Shown: one piece after another, positions 1 through 4,674 of the stretch
Position numbering within the stretch: the first letter of the stretch is position 1
Layout of the letters: each line of letters begins with the position of its first letter
NCBI GenBank assembly: GCA_007130025.1
Contig: SLTF01000416.1
Location: forward strand, 1 to 5,507
Origin: Spirochaetales bacterium
GTDB taxonomy: Bacteria > Spirochaetota > Spirochaetia > DSM-27196 > PWMO01
Direction: 5' to 3'
DNA length: 5,507 nucleotides
Translations under genes and position numbers: made by a program
The notes under the pieces: generated by a model
Databases searched by the model: none
Told to the model about the DNA's origin: nothing
Seen by the model: only the letters and a program-made list of their open reading frames with translations

Positions 1-1
1 G

Positions 2-1189
2 GTGGCGTGGCAGATTGCGGTTGCGGCGTGTATGCTCGGTGGTCTGATCGAGGTCTTCGGCGGATTCATCGGGCGCTGGGTGCGCACCTATCTTCCCCGC
101 GCCGCCATGCTCGGGGCCCTGGCGGGGGTTGCCCTCACATTCATTGCCGGCGAGCTCTTCTTCCAGACCTTCTCCGCCCCCGTGGTTGGTTCGGTGGTTC
201 TGGTCATCATTCTGATTGGCATGGTTGCCAAGACCACGATGCCCTTCAAGATTCCCACGGCGGTCCTCGCGATTGTGCTGGGCACGGTGCTCGCCTACGT
301 CCTTGGGGTAGCCGATATCGGCCGAATCTCCGCGGCAGCCGGCGACCTGGGGTTCTTCTTCCCCCTGCCGACGCTCGCAGCCTTCCAGGGATTTGGACTT
401 CTCTTTGGTGAGTACTCCTACCTGCTGGCGGTGATCATCCCGATTTCGGTCTATAACTTTGTCGAAACGATGAACAACGTTGAGGCGGTGTCCGCACTGG
501 GTGACAACTACGACGTTCGCGAAGCGCAGTGGGCCGACGGAGCGGGAACCATCCTGGGCGCCCTCTTTGGCGGAATCCTCCCCACCACCGTCTACATCGC
601 CTCGGTTGGCTCCAAGGAGCTCGGCGCCGGTCGCGGCTACTCGGTGGCAAACGGTGCGGTGTTCCTGGTGGCGGCCACCTTTGGTCTGGTGGGTGCGGTG
701 TCGCGCATCATCCCGATCCAGGTGATTGCGCCGGTCCTGGTCTACGTTGGCGTGGTGATGGTTGCCAACGCCTTCATCAAGTCGCCCCACAAACACGCTC
801 CGGCGGTGGCGATCGCGATGATCCCCTACTTTGCCAACTACCTCGGCACCCGAATCAACCGCGGTGCCATTGACGAAGTCAACTCCGGCGCCAACCTGCT
901 GCACGGGATATCGCCCGCAATCATGCCCCTGACGCAGGGTGCCATGTTCACCGCACTCTGCTGGGGGGCGATCACGGTCTTCCTGATCGACCGGAACTAC
1001 AAGAAAGCGTCGGTGGTCGGCCTGGTGATGGCGGCCTTTGCGGCGGTTGGCCTGATTCACTCACCCCGCCTTCAGATTCTGGGTGGCGGGCTGCAGAACG
1101 AGTTTGCCGTTGGCTACGTGATTGTGGCCGTCTTCTGTTTCATCTTTCACTATCTGACGGTGAACAACAAGCTGAAGGTTGGCGAGTAG
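2..1189 (+). CDS. NCS2-family (AzgA-like) nucleobase permease, 5' end missing
   Basis: This is an inner-membrane secondary transporter of the NCS2 (xanthine/uracil/vitamin C) superfamily, which moves nucleobases with an ion gradient. The visible 395 residues are almost wholly hydrophobic, with about ten membrane spans. The substrate-site helix is recognisable at residues 153-167 (FVETMNNVEAVSALG), with an acidic residue and an Asn pair where family members contact the base. The following re-entrant segment, GGILPTTVYIASVG (190-203), and the GAGRGY loop resemble the AzgA-type TS-Y-ES-G...GGRTG region. The GTG at position 2 is only the first in-frame codon in the window. Alignment of the first visible helix with the family suggests roughly 90-100 N-terminal residues lie upstream, so the true start is off the edge. 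Substrate (purine, uracil or other) cannot be assigned. The stop is TAG at 1187-1189. Family call is confident; subfamily is moderate. Confidence 0.88.
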   Translation: MAWQIAVAACMLGGLIEVFGGFIGRWVRTYLPRAAMLGALAGVALTFIAGELFFQTFSAPVVGSVVLVIILIGMVAKTTMPFKIPTAVLAIVLGTVLAYVLGVADIGRISAAAGDLGFFFPLPTLAAFQGFGLLFGEYSYLLAVIIPISVYNFVETMNNVEAVSALGDNYDVREAQWADGAGTILGALFGGILPTTVYIASVGSKELGAGRGYSVANGAVFLVAATFGLVGAVSRIIPIQVIAPVLVYVGVVMVANAFIKSPHKHAPAVAIAMIPYFANYLGTRINRGAIDEVNSGANLLHGISPAIMPLTQGAMFTALCWGAITVFLIDRNYKKASVVGLVMAAFAAVGLIHSPRLQILGGGLQNEFAVGYVIVAVFCFIFHYLTVNNKLKVGE

Positions 1190-1212
1190 GCCGACGGCAG
1201 GCGGTTTGTTCG

Positions 1213-1250
1213 CGGCGGAGATGGCTCGCCCAGGCGGGTCCGCTCCGCCG
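1213..1250. terminator. Hairpin between convergent genes, possible bidirectional terminator
   Basis: The arms CGGCGGAG (1213-1220) and CTCCGCCG (1243-1250) form a perfect 8-bp GC-rich stem around a 22-nt loop. It sits in the 63-bp gap between the permease stop and the stop of the convergent receiver remnant, where a shared terminator is expected. There is no clear T-tract on either side and the loop is long, so intrinsic termination is not proven. Confidence 0.3.
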
Positions 1251-1252
1251 GT

Positions 1253-1441
1253 TCAACGGTACCGGGACTTCGCTTCCGCCAGGAGAGTTCTCAGCTCACC
1301 GAGGTCCGGGGGCTTGATCAGGTGGTGGTCGAAGCCGGCGTCGCGTGTGCGTCGCTTGTGCTCCTCCTGGCCCCAGCCGGTCAGTGCGATCAGGGTGATT
1401 TCCGTGCCGCCGGGAGCCTGCCGGATACGTCGGGCGGCCAC
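1253..1441 (-). pseudogene. Receiver-domain (CheY-like) remnant, C-terminal half only
   Basis: The reading frame encodes the second half of a response-regulator receiver domain of about 62 residues. It starts at helix 3 (VAARRIRQAPGG) and continues through strand 4 with the conserved Thr (LIALTGWGQ) to AGFDHHLIKP, where the Lys-Pro pair of strand 5 is kept. The wording GFDHHLIKP is typical of receivers at the C-terminus of hybrid histidine kinases. The phospho-acceptor Asp and the acidic pocket, which belong to the missing half, are absent. Upstream the frame stays open to a stop at 1526-1528, but those residues (for example LGETALHSIGTHSP) do not resemble a receiver, so homology breaks near 1441. 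No SD-preceded start is apparent. I read this as a decayed or truncated gene, not a functional single-domain regulator; a tiny expressed protein is not excluded. Confidence 0.72.
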
Positions 1442-1463
1442 CGGGGAGTGGGTGCCTATGGAG

Positions 1464-1517
1464 TGTAGGGCAGTTTCACCAAGCTTTGGGGCAGTAAATG
1501 GTGTCCCAGCAGAAATC
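1464..1517. repeat. Spaced GGGCAGT repeats resembling an insertion-sequence end
   Basis: GGGCAGT occurs at 1468-1474 and again at 1489-1495, exactly 21 bp apart, with a weaker third unit (GCAGAAAT) near 1509-1516. The block begins with TGTAGGG at 1464. Ends starting with TG and carrying several roughly 20-bp spaced repeats are known from the IS21 family. No transposase gene is present nearby, so at most this is a solo end or relic. It lies about 20 bp from where receiver homology stops. Confidence 0.28.
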
Positions 1518-1675
1518 TCGGTCAGTCAGGACTGAAGGCGCGCCGTCGATACCCTCAGCTTGGTACGCTACCGCACCGATGTTATGGCGCGCTCTTCCTA
1601 TGTTTTGTTCACGAAACGAGCGGGAGGCGCCCATGTCGCTCAACCAACTGGTCGAAGCCGTGCCCTGAGCGGGTC

Positions 1676-1684
1676 GGAGAGGAG
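1676..1684 (+). promoter_or_regulatory. Ribosome-binding site of mscL
   Basis: GGAGAGGAG precedes two adjacent ATG codons at 1688 and 1691. The spacing is 3 nt to the first and 6 nt to the second. By spacing, the second ATG (protein beginning MFNGF) is the better start; the first adds one Met. No convincing sigma-70 promoter was found in 1530-1675. Confidence 0.6.
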
Positions 1685-1687
1685 TGA

Positions 1688-2078
1688 ATGATGTTCAATG
1701 GATTTCGTACCTTCGTCAGCCGTGGCAACGCGATCGAGCTTGCGGTCGGCGTCATCATCGGTTCGGCGTTTGGTGGCGTGGTAAACTCGCTGGTCGCCGA
1801 CGTCATCATGCCGATTGTCGGGAAGATTTTTGGCGAGCCCGACTTCAGCCAGATCGTGCTGCTTGCGTCGACCCCGGACAGCGGTGGCATTGACGTTGGC
1901 CAGCTGCTCACGGCGGTTACGAACCTGTTGATCGTCGGTTTCGCGCTCTACGTAGCCATCATCATCCCGATGAACGCACTGCGAAGGAAACAAGACGATC
2001 CCGCTTCGCCCGCTGAGCCCCCCCCGCGACACTCAGCTGCTTATCGAGATCCGGGATCTCCTGAAGAGTCGGGGCTGA
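1688..2078 (+). CDS. mscL: Large-conductance mechanosensitive channel MscL, frameshifted near the C-terminus
   Basis: MscL is a homopentameric inner-membrane channel that opens under membrane tension and releases solutes after hypo-osmotic shock. The family signature is clear: RGNAIELAVGVIIGSAFGG followed by SLVADVIMP forms TM1 (residues 12-42), a periplasmic loop follows, and TM2 spans about 72-97 before the basic LRRK cytoplasmic linker. After residue 112 the frame is wrong. An eight-C run at 2018-2025 shifts translation, and as written it continues to a stop at 2297-2299 (203 residues), antisense to hpf. Removing one C restores the tail TQLLIEIRDLLKSRG, the conserved C-terminal helical bundle, ending at TGA 2076-2078. 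That gives 129 residues, the normal family length. The pore is intact either way. Whether this is a sequencing error, a real mutation or a switching tract cannot be told here. Family identity is very confident. Confidence 0.95.
2018..2025 (+). other. Eight-C homopolymer causing the mscL frameshift
   Basis: Eight consecutive C residues follow GAG in mscL. Seven would keep the family-typical C-terminal helix in frame; eight put it out of frame. The tract lies outside hpf, which ends at 2041 on the other strand, so hpf is not affected. Confidence 0.9.
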
Positions 2079-2421
2079 CGTCGCGGTTCTTTCGTCCGGA
2101 GTGTTCGTGCGGTTCCAGCTTGCCGAGGGTGTTGTCGAGGGAGTGCTTCAGCTTCTCAATGGCTCCAGCGAACGCCTGCTCCGTGGTCTCCCCCGTGTCG
2201 CTTACCGCAAGGGGCTGGAGCCCGGATAGACGGGCTTCGATGAGGCAGCGCATGTCGTTGGTGCCGAACTTCTTGTCGCTGTTTTCGTCGCTCAGATGAA
2301 CTTCCACCCGCGTAATCCTGTCGCCGTAGAGTTCGAGGCCGTCCGCCACATCGGTTTCGATCTGCTGCGTCAGCTCGGTTTTCCCTTCAATATTGTGATC
2401 CGTGTTGACTTGAATGATCAT
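2041..2421 (-). CDS. HPF/RaiA-family ribosome hibernation factor, short form
   Basis: Hibernation-promoting factors bind the 30S subunit at the decoding centre and hold ribosomes inactive during stress or starvation. The 126-residue product starts MIIQVNTDHNIEGKTEL and continues with ADGLELYGDRITRVEVHLSD, the strand-helix-strand pattern of the HPF/RaiA fold. ARLSGLQPLAV and the helix EQAFAGAIEKLKHSLDNTLGKL follow. There is no C-terminal dimerisation domain, so it is a short type. It has fewer basic residues than E. coli HPF, so classical 30S binding is inferred. ATG 2421-2419 is chosen because GGGAGG lies 5 nt upstream; an in-frame extension to 2490 would run inside the preceding gene. The last dozen codons overlap the 3' end of mscL antisense and encode a Ser/Asp/Gly-rich tail (near PDSSGDPGSR) that looks like an add-on. 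It is the second gene of an operon with the baeRF gene. Confidence 0.88.
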   Translation of the reverse strand: MIIQVNTDHNIEGKTELTQQIETDVADGLELYGDRITRVEVHLSDENSDKKFGTNDMRCLIEARLSGLQPLAVSDTGETTEQAFAGAIEKLKHSLDNTLGKLEPHEHSGRKNRDVSPDSSGDPGSR

Positions 2422-2434
2422 GAAGCCCTCCCTA
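2422..2434 (-). promoter_or_regulatory. Ribosome-binding site of hpf overlapping the baeRF stop codon
   Basis: Read on the minus strand, the TAG stop of the upstream gene (2434-2432) runs directly into GGGAGG (2432-2427), 5 nt before the hpf ATG. The two genes are 10 nt apart. This arrangement suggests translational coupling and fixes the hpf start. Confidence 0.8.
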
Positions 2435-3586
2435 ATAACGGTAGATTGCGGCAAGTCCGGTCTCGGTCGGCATCTGCTCGGTCGGGACAATGACGACCTG
2501 GCCGCCCATCTTCAGCGCCAAGACTCCCAGGTCATCGAGCGCGTCATCAACCTCCGGATGCGCCAGGTCGCCGGATTCGATTTCGCCGGTCTCTGCGTTG
2601 ACCCGTCCGGGAATCTCCCGGCCCGCTTCGATCAGCAGCGTGGCCACCCTGCCATTGGCGACCGCCCTGGCAACGTGGGTTACATCGTCGTCACCGAGCT
2701 CTCCGGACCTCGCGTTCCCGAACTCCTCCACCAGACTCGCCAGTTGTGCCAGGTACCGAGGCTCCATCCGTTGCCAGGCCCGCACCCGAAGTTCGTCAAT
2801 GGACGACAGGGAATCCGGATGGACATCGACGCTCTCGTCGATCAGGTATGGGTTGTCGCTGAGTTCATGAAACATGTGATGATGCTCGGGGAGCGATGCC
2901 AGAATCAGCGGTAGGCCCGATGGCTGAGAGTGAAACTCGAGGATTGCCCGGTCAATGAGACGGAAGAAGCGGTCGGCATCGATATCGACCTCGGCTTTCT
3001 TCCCTCCGTGGCCATGGTGCATCGCTGACTGAGATCCTCCTGCGCCACCATACGAGGCGACCGTGAGGCGCGGATCGGTTAATTCTTCTCCCAGCGCATC
3101 GGTGAGTGTGCGCGGTACGTTCTTGTGGAGGGGAATCTCGTGCAGGGCGTCACGGTTTCCTTCGAAAAGCTTGACCTCCTGCCGGTTTAATCCCAGAACA
3201 TGATACCGGTCGACCGACTGAAGGAAGTGCATCAGAGGTTTGGTATGGAAGCTGTCCGCCACCACGACCAGTTCGCTGACGGGCCTGGGAAGTGTGTAGA
3301 CTCGGAACACGCCCTTTGCGGCGAGTATTGCCAGTCCATCAAGCGTGTGGTTCCAGAAGTCGCGGTCCTCCGCCAGTGCCAGAAATGGTTCCAGCAGGGC
3401 GTGAGCCTCGTCCTTTGGCAGTTGAGTCAGGAGTGATTCCTCGAGGCTCTTCACGAGGTTGCCGAAGCGGATCGGGTCCTGCTGATTGTCCGGATGGTGC
3501 CGATGGGTCGTCTGGTAGAGCGAAAGGCACGGCGGACCACACTGGTCCGGGAAGTCTGCCAGGAAATTCTTGTCCAATATTTTCAC
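2432..3586 (-). CDS. Bacterial archaeo-eukaryotic release factor-like protein (baeRF, family 3-like)
   Basis: This 384-residue protein resembles the bacterial relatives of archaeal/eukaryotic release factor aRF1/eRF1 and Pelota. The N-terminal domain contains CLSLYQTTHRHHPDNQQDP (residues 20-38) and IRFGNLV, typical of baeRF family 3. A central domain carries a Gly/His-rich loop, YGGAGGSQSAMHHGHGGKK (179-197), followed by DADRFFRLIDRAI. This sits where eRF1 has its GGQ loop. The C-terminal L7Ae-like domain has VANGRVATLLIEA (309-321) and ends GLAAIYRY, matching the GIAAILRY ending of eRF1/Pelota proteins. Such proteins act at the ribosomal A site; Balon, a member of this superfamily, is a hibernation factor. 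The start is GTG 3586-3584, with AAGGGGAG 5 nt upstream. An in-frame ATG at 3691 lies upstream of the predicted -10 box and is rejected. It is co-transcribed with hpf. Whether it hydrolyses peptidyl-tRNA, rescues ribosomes or only parks them is unknown. Confidence 0.85.
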   Translation of the reverse strand: MKILDKNFLADFPDQCGPPCLSLYQTTHRHHPDNQQDPIRFGNLVKSLEESLLTQLPKDEAHALLEPFLALAEDRDFWNHTLDGLAILAAKGVFRVYTLPRPVSELVVVADSFHTKPLMHFLQSVDRYHVLGLNRQEVKLFEGNRDALHEIPLHKNVPRTLTDALGEELTDPRLTVASYGGAGGSQSAMHHGHGGKKAEVDIDADRFFRLIDRAILEFHSQPSGLPLILASLPEHHHMFHELSDNPYLIDESVDVHPDSLSSIDELRVRAWQRMEPRYLAQLASLVEEFGNARSGELGDDDVTHVARAVANGRVATLLIEAGREIPGRVNAETGEIESGDLAHPEVDDALDDLGVLALKMGGQVVIVPTEQMPTETGLAAIYRY

Positions 3587-3591
3587 GAAAT

Positions 3592-3599
3592 CTCCCCTT
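3592..3599 (-). promoter_or_regulatory. Ribosome-binding site that decides the GTG start of the baeRF gene
   Basis: AAGGGGAG on the minus strand (3599-3592) is separated by 5 nt from GTG at 3586-3584. No comparable site precedes the in-frame ATG at 3691. Confidence 0.7.
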
Positions 3600-3643
3600 G
3601 GCGGGGAAGAAGTGAGCGAAACGCCCCACCGATTGTCTGCTAG

Positions 3644-3672
3644 AATATACGGCTCCCTTGCCGCGGAAGCAA
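3644..3672 (-). promoter_or_regulatory. Sigma-70-like promoter of the baeRF-hpf operon
   Basis: On the minus strand TTGCTT (3672-3667) is followed after exactly 17 bp by TATATT (3649-3644), a 5/6 match to the -10 consensus. Transcription would start near 3637, giving a leader of about 50 nt that contains the baeRF ribosome-binding site. The -35 box matches only 3/6. A small dyad, CTTGC/GCAAG at 3657-3661 and 3669-3673, overlaps the -35 and spacer and could be an operator or chance. Confidence 0.5.
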
Positions 3673-3759
3673 GCGAGCACCACCGCCGCACCGAAGGGCA
3701 GAGATGTGGGACGGAAACCTGGCGGGTTCACCGCGACTATGGGAGAGGCGGAAGGGCGT

Positions 3760-3945
3760 TCAGGCGAGGATGTTGACGTTCTGTCCGAGCATCGGGTCGG
3801 TGACCGCCTCGTTGATCAGGGCGGCAACCGCGTCACCCTGCACTTCGGCAAGGTCAATTGCGCTTGCCATCACCGAGGTTTGCACCTGCTGCATGAGTTG
3901 CGCCTGCTCCATCGCCATGTGCATGGATGTAATTGAGTCGATCAT
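3760..3945 (-). CDS. YjfB-like putative motility protein (small)
   Basis: The product is 61 residues: MIDSITSMHMAMEQAQLMQQ opens a long amphipathic helix, then VMASAIDLAEVQGDAVAALI, and it ends PMLGQNVNILA. The Gln/Met-rich opening, the A-x-D-x-x-E/Q middle and the LGQN-[IV] ending match the YjfB-like motility family (Pfam YjfB_motility type), small proteins of unknown mechanism found in flagellated bacteria. There is no signal peptide or membrane span. ATG 3945-3943 is chosen because homology begins there. The codon has no usable SD (AAGGG is only 1 nt away), but a good promoter ends 6 nt upstream, so the message may be leaderless. The frame is open further upstream to 4071, but that part crosses the promoter. 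No flagellar gene is visible in the window. About 170 bp separate it from the baeRF gene, which has its own promoter. Confidence 0.78.
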   Translation of the reverse strand: MIDSITSMHMAMEQAQLMQQVQTSVMASAIDLAEVQGDAVAALINEAVTDPMLGQNVNILA

Positions 3946-3951
3946 GCCCTT

Positions 3952-3980
3952 ATGATACTCCATTCGAGCCGGTTTGTCAG
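3952..3980 (-). promoter_or_regulatory. Sigma-70-like promoter of yjfB-like gene, placed for a leaderless mRNA
   Basis: On the minus strand CTGACA (3980-3975, 5/6) is followed after 17 bp by TATCAT (3957-3952, 5/6). Counting the usual seven positions from the -10 box places +1 at 3945, the A of the proposed ATG. Confidence 0.6.
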
Positions 3981-3984
3981 GCTC

Positions 3985-4013
3985 TTGTACTCGCGGGCCG
4001 GTCGTTCTATATT
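3985..4013 (+). promoter_or_regulatory. Sigma-70-like promoter of the DUF4345 gene
   Basis: TTGTAC (3985-3990) is followed after 17 bp by TATATT (4008-4013, 5/6 match). Expected +1 is near 4020, only about 5 nt before the ATG at 4025, so the leader would be extremely short and no SD is present. The -35 box is weak (3/6). It stands back to back with the yjfB promoter, the two -35 boxes being 4 bp apart. Confidence 0.45.
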
Positions 4014-4024
4014 CTCGTTGAACC

Positions 4025-4459
4025 ATGAAATCGTTTCTCCGTACCCATAGAACAACCCTTTCCAGAATCATTCTGGTTTCTGGAGCCCTGATCTATCTTG
4101 CATTTGGCACGGCGTTTCTCTTGTTTCCCGACATCATCACCACACTGGATGGCATCGTTTTGCCGGATCGACCAGCGGCAAACCATGTCAGAGCGGTGTA
4201 TGGAGGGATGGAAATCGGCCTGGGAATATTATTGTGGTATTTCTGCTTTGCCAGGGATGGCGTCAAGAATGGCCTGATTGTGCTTCTGTGCTCCATCGGC
4301 ATGGCTTCACTCAGCAGGCTTTTCGGGATCATATTTGACCAGGGCGGAAATATGTCGAATGTTCTGAGTTTTGCCGCAGAGTTTGCGTTTGCCGCGAGTG
4401 CGCTGATCCTTCTTGTGATCGAGCCAAGGTCAGGCCAGCGCGGCGGCGAGGCGCAATAG
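4025..4459 (+). CDS. DUF4345-family four-helix membrane protein
   Basis: The 144-residue protein has four predicted membrane spans at about residues 14-34, 57-75, 82-104 and 111-132, with a short basic N-terminus (MKSFLRTHRTTLSR). Residues 51-68, AANHVRAVYGGMEIGLGI, and the later SRLFGIIFDQGG (97-108) fit the DUF4345 pattern: an RA-x-YGG motif at helix 2 and a conserved G/S-R-L in helix 3. The family has no established function. The start ATG 4025 lies just downstream of a promoter-like sequence and has no SD. The gene diverges from the yjfB-like gene and converges on the GNAT/M50 gene, so it is probably transcribed alone. It looks less GC-rich than its neighbours and uses several AT-rich codons (for example ATA TTA TTG around residues 68-70), a hint of different ancestry. 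Confidence 0.83.
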   Translation: MKSFLRTHRTTLSRIILVSGALIYLAFGTAFLLFPDIITTLDGIVLPDRPAANHVRAVYGGMEIGLGILLWYFCFARDGVKNGLIVLLCSIGMASLSRLFGIIFDQGGNMSNVLSFAAEFAFAASALILLVIEPRSGQRGGEAQ

Positions 4460-4462
4460 GGG

Positions 4463-4604
4463 CTGAGCGGGGGCGTGGTGGCGCAAAAAGGGCGGAGTGT
4501 ATACGGGAAGTGTCTCGTTGGACAAGACATTTCGCGCTTGCGGTGGCGCGGTGTCTGTTGCCTTCGCTCTGATACGTGTGCGCCCTTTTCTCGCCTGAGC
4601 GGGG
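4463..4604. repeat. Possible MITE or palindromic element: inverted repeats inside a 10-bp direct repeat
   Basis: This gene-free stretch lies between two convergent genes (gap 4460-4674). The direct repeat CTGAGCGGGG occurs at 4463-4472 and 4595-4604. Between the copies are inverted arms GCGCAAAAAGGGCG (4481-4494) and CGCCCTTTTCTCGC (4581-4594), matching at 12 of 14 positions. The right arm abuts the right direct repeat exactly, while the left arm is 8 bp from the left one. That is close to a small non-autonomous element with a target duplication, but not a clean fit. The remaining part, 4605-4674, shows nothing recognisable. Confidence 0.33.
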
Positions 4605-4674
4605 CTGCTCTGAGAGAAGTTGGAATCCCTGTTCGCACCCGGTCCTGTGTCGTTGGTGCAGACAGGCTTCACGT

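Noticed and set aside
1498..1668. Small + strand open frame of 56 codons before mscL
   Set aside because: No SD, no recognisable motif, unusual composition; it crosses the suspected IS end and is probably chance.
1640..2032. Open frames antisense to mscL
   Set aside because: mscL itself is unmistakable; the antisense products have no family resemblance.
2422..2490. Upstream extension of hpf to 2490
   Set aside because: It would overlap the end of the baeRF gene and adds non-family residues, while the ATG at 2421 has a well-spaced SD.
2422..2520. GGQ tripeptide near the C-terminus of the baeRF protein (KMGGQVV)
   Set aside because: It lies in a beta-strand of the C-terminal L7Ae-like domain about 20 residues from the end, not in the central domain where the catalytic GGQ loop belongs; chance occurrence.
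3657..3673. CTTGC/GCAAG dyad in the baeRF promoter as a regulator-binding site
   Set aside because: Arms of only 5 bp are expected by chance; mentioned in the promoter entry but not promoted to a feature.
3587..3691. Upstream extension of the baeRF gene to an ATG at 3691
   Set aside because: The extension lacks an SD, has no recognisable domain and would begin upstream of the predicted -10 box; the GTG at 3586 has a strong SD.
4486..4589. AAAAGGGCG / CGCCCTTTT as a transcription terminator of DUF4345
   Set aside because: The arms are 86 nt apart, too far for an intrinsic terminator hairpin; a repeat element explains them better.
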